From Dermatemys mawii (Eukaryota > Chordata > Testudines > Dermatemydidae), in contig ML677351.1 in NCBI GenBank assembly GCA_007922305.1, positions 10,507,558 to 10,571,557 on the forward strand: DNA of 64,000 nucleotides. Direction: 5' to 3'. Positions 43,872-55,299 of this stretch are shown here, piece after piece. The notes under the pieces are model-generated. The model was not told where the DNA came from, did no database searches, and was given only the letters and a program-made list of their open reading frames with translations. Position numbers and translations under genes: made by a program. Each line of letters opens with the position of its first letter. The first letter of the stretch is position 1.

Positions 43872-45999
43872 CCTACATGTCACATGCCCGAAATAGTCCT
43901 TTCTTCAATGGCTGACATATGCTTCACCTGCCACTTTCATGGTGGTCTAGTTAGGTGTGTATTTAAAGGATGGTGGGGAAAGAATAAAGGATTACAAAAC
44001 ACTCAGCAACCAGTACCTCCTGGTTTTGATTTCTTCTAGTAACTAATTTACAAACAGTTTAATAGCAAGAGGACAACCAGGGCTTAAGTAGCACTAGCAA
44101 TCCAGTGCAACACCAAGTGACTCAGGCAGTATTAGTACTCAGAAATCTCTCTCTTGTAATTATTATACACAAATTCAAATACACATAGAAGTAGGCCTGA
44201 TGTTTGCATAATCACCTGGCTGGAGGTGAAAATACCAGCAGAGAGAGAGACCAGACTAGAGACAGTAACGATAACTGCATGGTAACTGACAAAAAGTAGC
44301 ATTTTATTATTGAATGGAACAACAAAAGCTCAGTCAAATGTAGGTAGATAAATTATATTATGACCAAGAGCAACTGATGGTGCTAATAACTGCTTTAGTT
44401 CCTAGGAAACGAATGCAGCCATTCTCCCATCATATGACCACTTGAGTTTCACACTGTGCTCTACAGCAATCTTTACAATAGGGAGCATTCTACACAAACC
44501 CTTGTAAGTCGTCATTGATTGTTTCAAATGTTCTGTACTCAGCAATTCAAACAAGTGTCTGTCTTTTCAAACTGTAAGTGGGCCTAGTCTGTCAAATATG
44601 CCTTTGAAGATAAAGGCATTTGTAAATGTAAAGGCATCTGTAAATGCAAAAGTTGCTTTGCTATTTATTCAGCCTTTACAAATCTCGTGTACCAAGCCTG
44701 TTCCTGGAAACAAAGAAAATAATTCAAAATAGTTTTGTTCACTGAACTTGGATTTCAAAATAAAGATTTCAGACTCATACATAAGAAATTATGTGGCTTA
44801 CCAATACATTGATCTTGCCCTACCACTACTTCTGGATTTTCTTTACCAATAAAGTGTTGCTACTGAGTTCCTCAAAAGAGCTAAGATTCTTTTACAATAT
44901 GTACAGTACATAAACACAGAGACTGGGAGACCTCAGGATACCAAACTACTAATATCCAGACCGCAAAAACCAGTTGATCACAGATCTTCATACATTTAAC
45001 TAAAGAGATGTGGCAGGGAGAGCAAGGGAGACAGAAAAGACACTCTCTCCCTAAACCTTTCCTCAAATCAGCATTTATTTCCCCCCAGACACTCTATCAC
45101 TTTATTAAATCCCCCTGTACTCTCACCTTTTAGAAGCTGAGAAACAGAGGCAGCACAAACAAGATTTCACCTCACCCTCCCCTCCTCCTCCCCCCCGCCC
45201 CACCAAGGCTCAGGCCTGTGCAATGGTTAACAGTGGCAGGATCTTCAACTGCTCTCAGGCCTGGCAAGAAGGCCAAGGACCCCCAGACAAGCTGAGCTGC
45301 TGCAGACCAGGATCAAGTGAATGTGGAAGGCTGAGTCCTTCTGCAGCATTCTAGCCCTGTGCTTTGGGAGAAGGGGTGAGCATTAATTGTTCCCTGTGCT
45401 AAGGGAGCAAATGGTCACTTAGCATGTAGGGACCCCACTGATTGTCTGCCTGTCCTCAGAAGGTAGGAGAATAGGGAGAGGCAGCCAGTCAGGACAAGGA
45501 TTTCCCCACAGACAAATAAAAGACTCCAGTAGCTGAAGTCCACATGGAAAACTCATAAACCTGGAAGACTGGAATGTACAGTGGTTGGAATACAGGTCTG
45601 AAGTTGAGATATATTTATATTTACTGTGGTGCAAAGCACTTTAAGATCATATAAAACACACTGCAAGTCAAAGTCTTATGCTTGGCACCAAGCATCCCTT
45701 CCCCCCACAAAATCTCACAGGAAAGGGTTCTGGAGAAAGAAACCTCCACAAGGATCCCTTCACAGAGCTCACCAGACATCATCCTATCTGTTGTCTGTCA
45801 TCGGGATTCCATTGGGATGCAGCGTCACTCTCAAATCTCGTCATTCCCTAGGGACCTGCTAAAAGCTGAGGCCATCCAAATTTAGGTCTTGATCCTGGTG
45901 CTCTTCATCCTGGTGTCGCCCAGAAGCATGGCTACAGCTGTGCACAGCTAAATCTGTTGGCCATGTTTTTCCCACACTGGAAAAAAAAAATGCAGGTTT
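43872..45999. other. Unassigned non-coding sequence
   Basis: A C-rich stretch lies at 45173-45200 (ctcccctcctcctccccccc). No recognised element apart from the small tandem repeat annotated separately at 44612-44647. Confidence 0.45.
44612..44647. repeat. 18-bp tandem duplication
   Basis: aaaggcatttgtaaatgt followed at once by aaaggcatctgtaaatgc, 16 of 18 identical. An inverted partial copy, gcctttacaaat, follows at about 44672. Confidence 0.8.
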
Positions 46000-46400
46000 G
46001 AGTTCACTGAAACAATTTATGAGTTCATGTCAAATTCACTATTTTTTTTTGCTAGAAACAGACACAAGCTCCCGCAGCTAAAAAATTCCAAAAAAGTCAA
46101 CAAAAGTGTTTTGATGTTTTTGACATGCAACATTTTGATTTTCCAATTAAAAATGATTTTGCTTTTAAATTTCATTCTATTTTATTTAATTTTTAAAAAA
46201 AATCTAAAAAGAAAAAGCCCCCCATATAAAACAATCCAAAACATTTTTGTCTAATCCAAACCATTTTTTTCTTACAACTTTTCAGGCCACTGAAAGATTT
46301 TTAAAAAATCATTTTTGGATCAACCTGAAATGAAATTATCTCTTTCAATTTTTTGATACAGAGAATCAAAAATAAAATAAATTTTTAAGAACATCTCTTC
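46000..46400. repeat. GAAAATTT/TTTTTC-rich dispersed repeat
   Basis: cactgaaacaatttatgagt, ttttgacatgcaacattttg, aatccaaaacatttttgtct and aaattatctctttcaatttt resemble the 19885-20175 segment. Two homology tracts are suggested, but low complexity limits certainty. Confidence 0.35.
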
Positions 46401-47106
46401 ATACAGCTTCAAGTTTGGGTTTAGTTCCATGGGAAGCATAACAAAACCAGAGGCTCTTGCTATTTCTAGAGAACTAAATGAGAGATCATGTGCATTGCCC
46501 AGTAGCCTCCTGTGAGGACCCTGTGCTAGACAGAGAAACTTCAGGCCTCAACCAGGCTGAGCAGAAGACAGTGCCACAGAGAGGTGGCTGAACTCATTTT
46601 TCTGTGTGTAAGGGTGAGAGATGTTCCCCCTCTATGCATGGATCCCAGGGATGGAGGGAAACACAGGCTAGCCCATTATCTAGTTATTATTATTAATTAT
46701 TATCATCATTATTAAAAAAACTCTTTACTGAATTATTAAGCACATATTTTCCAAGTTGGGTTGAATTTCTTCCGTTCTTATCTTGTGGAAAGCAAGTTTA
46801 TTCTCTGCTTCAATTTTCAATGAACAGGATGAGCACAGGATGTTACCAAAGTGATTAAATGACACATTTTATTTTCAGTTTAGTGTTTTAAGATATTGCA
46901 CATATGGTATGATAGCCCTATAAAGGAATTAATAGGAAGGACGATACTGCTTGAATCCTACATAGCCTAATCTCTTTGGACGACTGATAATACGTGGTGG
47001 GGTCTTCCATGTACTTGATATTAGTCCTAGATTTACCCTGATATGAAATAGCCAGTGTTGAATGATTTGTTTTGATTCCTTTCCTCCATCCACCATGCTG
47101 GCCTCC
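46401..47106. other. Unassigned non-coding sequence
   Basis: A (TTA)n-like tract spans 46680-46715. Nothing else is recognised. Confidence 0.45.
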
Positions 47107-47677
47107 TACTATGTAAAATGTGGTGAGAGTGGCTAGCAACTCTGGGGCTCTCTCTGCTAAGCCTGTCTACTACTCCCCTTTAAATCTAGCACTGTAGTAG
47201 GAGTCTGGATAACAAACGACCTCCAGCATGCATGTGTCTCTGAGAAGTCCCAGAAAATGCTTCTGAGGGCTTGTATGAACAACCATTATTGCTAGGCAAG
47301 AATAGCTGAGCCAGCACTCTGGTCTCCCATCTCCAGTCAAACAAATGCAGAATGGGGCTGGTTAACCAGAGAAGTGCCCAATTTGTGGCTGGAGCACAGC
47401 TGGAACTCTAATTAACCCATGAGGTAGAGGCTATAAATAGGCACAGATAGGAATTAGAAAGGGGGGAAGCAGGCAACAGAGGGAGGAGATTGCCTTTCCC
47501 TGCTTGTTATAGGAATTGGGGGGTCCCTAGGACTATTGGAGCAGAGCTGTATATAGTATGGAGGCGATGGGGACCCACATTGTAAATAAGTTACACAAGG
47601 TGTTTGACCAGCACAAGGATCTCAGCAGTTTGTGAACCAAAGCAGAGGCAAGAGCCAGTGGGTTCTGTCACATACTT
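47107..47677 (+). mobile_element. Probable solo LTR with TATA box
   Basis: Proposed LTR 47112-47672: starts TGTAAAATG and ends ctgtcaca. Flanking words are tacta and tactt, a 4-of-5 match that could be a decayed duplication. The 3' half (gggtccctaggactattgga, gcagagctgtatatag, ggggacccacattgtaaata, agttacacaaggtgtttgac, cagtttgtgaacca) matches a turtle LTR that I recall. The 5' limit is less certain. Confidence 0.55.
47429..47438 (+). promoter_or_regulatory. TATA box of the LTR
   Basis: gctataaata, a strong TATA match, lies about 240 bp before the LTR 3' end, preceded by aattaaccc and followed by a purine-rich stretch. Its place fits a U3/R junction. Confidence 0.45.
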
Positions 47678-48681
47678 TAGTTTTTGGGGTTGGCTTATGG
47701 GCATCTTTTGTTAGCTATGCACACTCACATAAAGAGCAAAATATATACAGTAGCAGGAAATCAAGTGGGGAGATGAAGTCTATTCCAACATTATTAAACA
47801 TTAATTAACATCCAAAAAGGAAGTTTGATTGAAAAACTCAATCTAAACCCAGGAGGATACAGGTCCAAAGTGAAAACATATGAAGGTCAAAATCTCACCT
47901 GATGTAAACTGAGCTGGCTGAGAATCTGGTTCACAGTTTTAATCATTCTAAGTCCCATTTCAGAAATACCTAAAGAATAATCACTGTCTGACAGTCAATG
48001 CTTTCTCAGTTATCGATAGACAGGGTGCTCGAAAGAATCTTAGTACTAGAGTTGGCCAGGTATTTTGTAGTATAAAACGATGATCTGTCTGGTAGGTTTC
48101 TCACAACAACTTTTGGGGGTGGGGAGAGGGAAGGAGGGAGAATGTTGCTGTAGCCTATTCAGGATGATGGTGGCTGTCTGAGGTGTCAGGAGTTTGCATC
48201 AGAAACCTGACTCAGTTCTTGCCAGCTCTTTGGGTGGGCTGCTGGGGAGCCCAGGTTTTTGGTGTCTGTGGCTCCAGAGAAGCTGCTACACCATGTGGAC
48301 TGGGCCATGGACCCCAGGACTTTCAGGGTTTATGGGTCTGCAGTAGCCCCTTGTGGCAGATTGCCTTAGAGTCATGAGCTCCATGTTTCCAGGCTCTTTG
48401 TCATGAATATGGGAGCCTGGAAGTCCTGAGAGCCTCAACTCAAGATGGGGTCTCAGGGCTCCTAAGCTCCCCACTCCTCAACAAGGAGTCTGATAGCTCC
48501 AGATGGAGCTAGAGCTCTCAGGACTGCTAGGTTTCTTGCCCTGGGCAGGGGACTCCCCAGGTTGCCACTAACTCCCAGGCTCACAACTTTTTTTCTGTGG
48601 TGGCATGAGGACATAAAATGGAAGTGTCTGAGAACTATTGCTGTACGTACAGAAAGCAGCATGCCGCTACAACTAGTGCAT

Positions 48682-48688
<7 letters not shown>
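47678..48688. other. Unassigned sequence with a GC-richer block
   Basis: 48190-48600 is richer in G and C, with imperfectly repeated gggagcc, agctcc, ctcagg and ccccagg words (tagctccagatggagctaga is itself palindromic). It may be an old, unnamed repeat. Open frames on both strands follow from its composition. Confidence 0.4.

Positions 48689-48722
<34 letters not shown>
48689..48722. repeat. (AC)n microsatellite, 17 units
   Basis: Uninterrupted AC dinucleotides. This is the purest microsatellite in the window. Confidence 0.95.
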
Positions 48723-48724
<2 letters not shown>

Positions 48725-49478
48725 AGTTGAAATCAGTGGAGTTACCAGAAAACCATTGTCAAACTAGTGTAAAAAGAAGGGAATCAACCTGTCAATCTTT
48801 ACAAGGAGGCAGGTAAACAGGTTTATTCCCACTAAACTGGCAGTCCCACCTAAATGCTGACTAAATGGGTTGATTACCTATGGGCCAGATGCTTGGCTCC
48901 AGAGTGACGCAAAGAGGCCAGCAAGCCAGCATAGCTGGCCACCTGGGAATTCTGTAATCTTGGGCAAATCCTTGAGTAGTGTAGAGCTAACATATTTGGC
49001 TTCTTCTTGCAAATTCCAGTGCAGGGTTGTACCAAAGGAATTCCTGAGGAGAGTGAGTATGGCTGGAATTCTGCTGCATCATGGCTGGTACAAGAGCCAT
49101 GAAACTTCTGTCTTAGGCTAGAGGTGGACCCTGTATTGTGGAGTCATAAGGATGGTGCAGTCTCCTTTGCTTCCCTATAAATCCTGTGTTGACTGAAGTT
49201 TAGCCAGCCTTGAAGAGTGGGGCCCATATCTGTAATAGCTGCATATTCTAGATGTTTTCATTTGAAAAAGTTAATATTAATATTGCCCTTCCCTACGCAC
49301 AACAGGAGTTGTACTAACTGGTCCCTACACTAACAGGGTGGGCAAATTATGATGAAAATGAAGATTCAGTGCAAACAAATAGCACCTCTTAATGAAAAAC
49401 AAGCTTTACTCTGTTTATGCCAAAACTAGTATTGAATATTTTGAGTTCTCCACTCCCACTTCCAATAATATTAATAAT
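48723..49478. other. Unassigned non-coding sequence
   Basis: No recognised repeat or coding family. Confidence 0.45.
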
Positions 49479-50145
49479 CTCCTGTGACGGAGTCAGACCA
49501 GAAGGATATAGGAGAGTGCTGGAAGGCAGGTATATTAGTCTGAGGATGTGCAGGTCCCTGTTCCCTGGATAGCCAAACAAAGGCTACTCCAGGCCAATCA
49601 AGACACCTGGGGCCAATTAAGAACCTTCTAGAAAGGAGTAGAAACAGCTAGCCTAATTGGGACACCTGAAGCCTATCAGGGACTGGCTGAAACCAGATAA
49701 AAACCTCCCAGTTAGTCAGGTAGCTGTGGGTGTCAGGAGCTGTGGAAGGAAGTTATGCTGTTGGTGAGACTGAGTGTTGGACAACATATCATCCAGAAGG
49801 AAGGAGGCCCTGAGGTAAGGGTGAAGTGGAGTTTGAAGAAGCGGGGACTACTGTGGGGAAGTAGCCCAGGGAATTGTATTGTGTTTTGTGCCTAAAAGGT
49901 CAGCCATCTTAGCTGATACTATTAGGGTCCCTGGGCTGGATTCCGGAGTAGAGGTTGGGCCTGGGCTCCCCCTTTTTCCATCTTCCATACTGGCCTGTGA
50001 TGAAGGTAACTCACTAGGTGGTGATTCTTGCCAATTATACTGAGAAAGGGAGGTCACTCTGGGGCCTAGAAGAGTTTCTGAGGCCCCTAAATCTGCCAGG
50101 AAGCGCAGGACCCACAAGTACAGACTTGGAGCTTTGTCACACTCC
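49479..50145 (+). mobile_element. Solo LTR with 4-bp target-site duplication
   Basis: The LTR spans 49483-50141 (659 bp). It begins TGTGACGGAGTCAGACC and ends GAGCTTTGTCACA, with inverted termini TGTGAC/GTCACA. It is flanked by ctcc at 49479-49482 and 50142-50145. Internal words (agacacctggggccaattaa, aaaacctcccagttagtcag, gaaggaggccctgaggtaag, actattagggtccctgggct, gaagcgcaggacccac) match an abundant turtle LTR. A gataaaaacc box near 49697 may act as TATA. No internal coding sequence adjoins it. A 4-bp duplication would fit a class I endogenous retrovirus LTR, but this is inference. Confidence 0.83.
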
Positions 50146-50890
50146 AAATCTTACCCATAATAATAATTTTATCAATAACCATATTATGTGAAATTTGGGA
50201 ATCCTGAATGCAAACAAATACAGTCAGCCTCTTCGATTATAGGGAGTTGGAGCGTCTGGCTATGTCACTTAAAAAGCAATTTACCTAGAGTAAGAGGGTC
50301 TCACATTTTCCCAACTTGCATTATTGCATTAAAATACCTGAGATACCCACAGTGAGGTAAAATCAGTGGTAATAAAAGTTTCTGCATACAAAAAAGGATT
50401 CAGATTCCACCACAAAACATTTTGATCCATTTAACACATCGTGTGTAGGACTCCAGTATATTGATCTCCTTTCCAATTTTTTCCCCAATAAAAGTTCATA
50501 CTGGTAGCAGGGTGACTTTAAAATAGTTTGAAAACTTCAAAAATAGGCTTCAGCATGAAAATATCATGTCTGTTTCTGTTTAACTGTATCATGATAGCTG
50601 GATACGCACACTAGAACTCCCTGAACACTTCCCAATCTTCCTGTGCTGCAGAGTTGCTTTCAAATTTTCTACTGGAAGATACAGAAGCCTATCATTTTCA
50701 AACACTCTGCTATGATAGTTAGGGCTACTGTATTAGAAAATATAGCATGAAAAAGAAGCTGCCTAGTAAGAATATACTCACGTGTGTATAATGAGCTGAA
50801 GAGCTCCCTTCCATACTGAAAATAGTCCATCTTGTTACTGGTGGTCTCGCTCACAAGTATTCAAATATGCTGAACTAAAACATGATCAGA
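50146..50890. other. Unassigned non-coding sequence
   Basis: No feature recognised. Confidence 0.45.
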
Positions 50891-50980
50891 CTGAAAATTT
50901 AAGTCCCATACCACTCCTGCTGAAATCAATAGGACTTTCCCCCTATTTTTAATGGAGTAGAAGTGGGATCTTATATTTCC
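50891..50980. repeat. Palindromic MITE-like remnant
   Basis: taagtcccataccactcctg and tagaagtgggatctta are inverted counterparts around gaaatcaataggact. Confidence 0.55.
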
Positions 50981-52469
50981 TGCTGCTTGTACAGTGCACA
51001 CTTATAATGTGGTTTGAAAGATTTTTAGCCCAGTTTTTCCATGCAACAGGGCAGCTTTATATAATTTTGGCGGTATGGAAATTTGCTTCACTCTGTTGTC
51101 TTTCCCAAACCCTTGTTTCTAGCCTACGGGTGTGGTGGGGTCTCCCTTACACCCCAGTGATTCCTGGTTGCTTGAATGGCACCTGGGAATGCCAGGAATT
51201 GGTCCAGTGTGCAAGCAAACCCAGGATTAGGGGAGTACAAATATACCTTAAAACCATCTTTATTCAAACACCCTGCCCCTCTCCCCAAATGGTACAACCA
51301 TTGCTCCTCTATCACTGGTCTCAATATTTAAAATAAGAAGTCTGTAAAAAGTTGTAGAATCTTTCAGTCTATGTAGTGCAATACACAGCTACTAAACTTC
51401 AGACCCTACAGGGTCACAAAGACTATAGAGTTTCTATATTTAAAATACAATGAAAAAAATATCTTAAATGAGAACCCAGAGAACATCTGGTTTTTATTTT
51501 TAATGACACACTGATGTAAGGGACTGAAGTTTGGCTTGTAACGTATTACAAAAGTCAGGGCATTTAGAATTATGGTTTTCATAGTAGTTTTAACTCTGTA
51601 CCCTTGTGCGTATGTATTATAACAAGATCTTTCATTACATGATCACATACATCATTTAAGGGGAAAACAAACTTCTGTCTACTGTGTGCATCTAGAGCTG
51701 AGAGTAGGGGAGGGAGTGTCGTTCCTCACTGTACTGTTTATTGTGTGACATTGGCCTTCATTGTTTAATCTGGTAAAGAAATACCCTGTTTTCTTGTCCC
51801 TCAGAAATGTGCTGCTTTTTCCCTTGGTATCAATTTCCTACTGAAATAAAGGGGAAACTTGAGGAGACAATAGCAGATAAATTACATGGCTAGAGAGTAT
51901 TTAGAAGAGATAAAATGCTGTTACTCCGTCAGACAACAGGTGCTTCAGGCTACTCATGATAAAATATAACACTGTCCAACATCTGAAAAATAGTTCCACA
52001 CACCTTGTCATCCCAATCTACATTGCTCCTCCTACTACAGAGGTTGCTCAATAGTTAGGTTTTTTTTCAAATTAGAATAATTTCTCCATGATAGTGTAAT
52101 TAATGGTGCTGTTCAGTGTCAAAGTGCATCAAACCCCCAACAGCATGCCAGGCAAGCACTATAATGACTCCAAGGCAAGCACTAAAAGGGTTTCAACAGC
52201 TAGGCCTTGTAGGTGCAAGCCCTGGTGGCCCCAATAACTGCTCAGACACATGGCTCAGTAAAAAGGTATTTTAGTAAAGCTGGATGGACAGGGAAAGTTG
52301 CAAATACCATAGATTACAGGGGTTTAAACAGTTACAGTTCAAAGTGTGCAGTTGTGGTTCCTGGTTGGGAGCCCTGGGGCCAATCAATCTCTCCTGTTGG
52401 AGCTGTTCCATTGTGGGTAAATAATTAGAGTCATACAGAGAGAGAATGAAACACAAGCATGATAATGAC
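50981..52469. other. Unassigned non-coding sequence
   Basis: No repeat assigned. 52090-52440 may be part of an unrecognised LTR or SINE (tgccaggcaagcactataatg followed by ccaaggcaagcactaaaagg is an imperfect internal repetition). Confidence 0.4.
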
Positions 52470-52950
52470 TCTATAGCCTGGTGGTTAAAGCACTCGCCCA
52501 GGCATGGGAGACCCAGGATACAGTCTCCCTGCTCCAATGACTTCAATTACTTTTCCAGAGTGCAACAGCTTCAACAGGAAAGATGGAGTGAACCCCGCAT
52601 CAGGATGCCCCATATTTCCATGATTACAGCAGTCACTTGAGAGGTTTGGAGCCGTGTTCAACCCTCTTCTCACACTCAAAGAAAGGGAGGACTTGAATCA
52701 GGTGTCTCCCACATCCTAGGGGATACTCCAGGCACTGGGCTCCTCTCCACACCAGGACTTCTTGCAAGAAATGGCTTAAGCACCTAATTCTAAAGAAGGG
52801 TTCCTGGATGTGAATCCCTTGGAGAGATAGAGTCTGATCTGCAAGGAGGTACCTATCTCTGTGAAAGGGGTGGGGCTTAGCACACAGCCCTCTGATCAGC
52901 ATCTCCATTTGCTAGCATAGGGAACTCTCGGCCTAGAACGCTGATTTTAT
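52470..52950. repeat. Long repeat with tRNA-like head, copy 2
   Basis: tagcctggtggttaaagcac, tcgcccaggcatgggagacc and caggatacagtctccctgc form a tRNA-like A box, anticodon arm and weak B box. The inverted module gaatcaggtgtctcccacat, cctaggggatactccaggca follows about 200 bp later. The intervening agtgcaacagcttcaacagg matches the copy at 6545-7205. Confidence 0.5.
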
Positions 52951-54118
52951 TTTTTGTTGGTTTTTTTTTGTGAATCACATTTCAAAGCAACTCTTTCTCA
53001 CCATTCACTGGGTAGGAAGCCTCAAGACCTAACTAAGGCTTGATGAAGCACTGTGTGCCCCCATGATTTTCTAGGTGTATAACTCCTTTTGTGAATCCAG
53101 GCTTATGATCCTAGTAAAAGTGGACTTGCAGAAACTTAAGGAAAGTCTTACCAGAAATATGTAGCAATATAGGTGGAATTATCCTCAAAGGAAACAAGCT
53201 ATTCATTTTTCAAGTCCTCAGTATTCTTATAGACAATAGAAGGAAAGGACTAATGCCAATATAGCAAGTTAACTAGAAGCCTCAGTTTTATTTTCCACCA
53301 ACTCTAAAATCATCTTTATAGTTTGCCTTTTCTGGAATACTACTTTGGTCAGGTCATCTTCTGGGGAAACAAAACAAAACAAAAAACATACCTAAAGAAC
53401 ACCATAAAGCCAACTCATATGTGGGGAACTTTTAGTAAATAAACATTACCCGGATCAAAGACTCTGGCTCAACAGCGTCACAGTCCAGATTCTCAAAGTT
53501 TAGACTCCTGATTTCCACTGATTTCACATGAACAGGCCCATATAAATATGGACATCAATAATCAGTCTAGATTATACTAATCAGAAAAATAATTGTTTCC
53601 CATTTAAGGCAAGGAAATCTCTTTCCTCTTAAGATTAAATACCAGTTTTAATGGTCCACCCTTGGAAGCTAATGAAACTCCTTGGATTCAGAGCACTCTG
53701 AAAAATAATGCTATTCCCTGCTGGCTGACCATTCCATTGGTGGTCTGATGGGGCTTACAATAATCTGTTATCCTTGACTATGGGTACAATAGCTCTCCTA
53801 AATACTCTCTTCCTCAGCTTGGTCCTTGAACATCACCATACTGTTCAGATCACCTGAAGGAGATAAAATGTGAGGAAAGACTCCTAGGGCGCTGGTGCTG
53901 GAAGCTGTGATTGATCTCCCTTATTTTCAAAAGTTTATGTTTTTACCTTATAGGAGGTGTCTCTACCACCAATAAAGCATCTGCAAAGTTCCACTTAGTG
54001 ACACCATTTCACATGATGATTAAAACTGCTTCTGCATCTGTTGAAGGGTGATTTTCCAAGTGTCAGGAATTATTCAACTTCTGCAGAGAAGACCCCTCAG
54101 ATTTGGTCTGAAGCATCT
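52951..54118. other. Unassigned non-coding sequence
   Basis: A possible palindromic MITE remnant lies at 53492-53540 (gattctcaaagtttagactc, tttccactgatttcac). Otherwise nothing is recognised. Confidence 0.4.
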
Positions 54119-54467
54119 CTTTAGAGCAGTGATTCTCTACTCTGGTCCACCCCTTTTTCAGGGAAAGCCCCTGGTGCACCCAGCCAGTTTGTTTACCTGC
54201 TGCCTCCATGGGTTCAGCCAATCGTGGCTCCCATTGGCCGCGGTTCGCTGCTCCAGGCCAATGGGGGCTGCGGGAAGTGGCAGACAGCACATCCCTCGGC
54301 CCTCACAACTTCCCTCAGTCCCCATTTGCCTGGAGCAGCGAACCGCGGCCAGTAGGAGCCGTGATCGGCCAAACCTGCAGAGGAGACAGGTACACAAACC
54401 GTCCCGGTATGCCAGGGGATTTTACTGAACAAGCACTGGACCAGAGTTGAGAACCACTGCTTTAGAG
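54119..54467. mobile_element. GC-rich hAT MITE with perfect 8-bp duplication
   Basis: The element spans 54127-54459 (333 bp). Ends cagtgattctctactctggt and ccagagttgagaaccactg are inverted repeats, related to the hAT-type CAGTGGTTCTCAAC terminus. Both sides carry ctttagag (54119-54126 and 54460-54467). The interior is a long imperfect palindrome (ggctcccattggccgcggtt / aaccgcggccagtaggagcc), hence open frames on both strands that encode nothing. CpG-rich composition contrasts with the flanks. Confidence 0.9.
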
Positions 54468-55249
54468 GCATAGCCATGTTCTCTGTGAGACAAATGCAGA
54501 GGCTTCTTTGCTTGAGTTTTAGCTGGTTACTTGTTGAGGTTCTCAGATTGTAACACCATGCTCCTCTTTGCTGGTGCAGGCAAGGGAAACTGTTGTTGTT
54601 GAACCACTACTGGAGTTGATCATCAAAAGGCCCCTATGCGAGACAAGATTTCAGCCTCCTTTAAGACCCCTTCTCAAGAAATCATCTCCGTAATCTGTTA
54701 CCTATTATTGACTTATCAAAATGCTTAGACAAAACAGTTGAGTAGCATAGTATAAATAATGTGATTACATTAGTTACATGTGTGGCAAGGCACCTCCTGC
54801 AATTCCTTGAACCATTTGGTTTCTTTGGCCTCACTCAGATTAGTCTTAGCCGTGTACAAAGATTGGTGGCTGTGTTGGTTGCTTCCAGTGTTCTGTGAAG
54901 AAAGGACATGACAATTTTGTTCTATGGTCAGAACTGGCTACTGAATGATTTCATGGTCACTGGATTTCTGTAATGTGCTCTACCTGAAGGTATAGCTTGA
55001 CACTACTCAGAAACTATAACTAACTCAGAAGGCTCCAGCCAGGTTACTAAGAGGTGACTCATGCAGAGAGCACATTACCCTGGGTGTGCCGGGATCTGCA
55101 CTGATTACCAGCTGATTTCCAAGTAAAGTTTAAGGTGTTTGGGTTTTGACCTATGGAACCCTAAGTCATTTGGGTCCTGAATACTGTAGACACTGGCTTT
55201 CTCCCCAGGCACTCAGATAGCATGGTGATGAGTACCAGATAAATTAGAT
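54468..55249. other. Unassigned non-coding sequence
   Basis: No feature recognised. Confidence 0.4.
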
Positions 55250-55299
55250 GCTGCAGCAGTAAGAGATCGTGGGAATTGCAGCCTATGATGTAGATGGTT

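Noticed and set aside
48183..48662. Overlapping frames on both strands in a GC-richer block
   Set aside because: Explained by composition and short internal repetitions. No family match.
54048..54477. Several long overlapping open frames on both strands (up to 126 codons)
   Set aside because: They lie over a palindromic GC-rich MITE with a clear target-site duplication. Palindromy and low stop density explain the frames.
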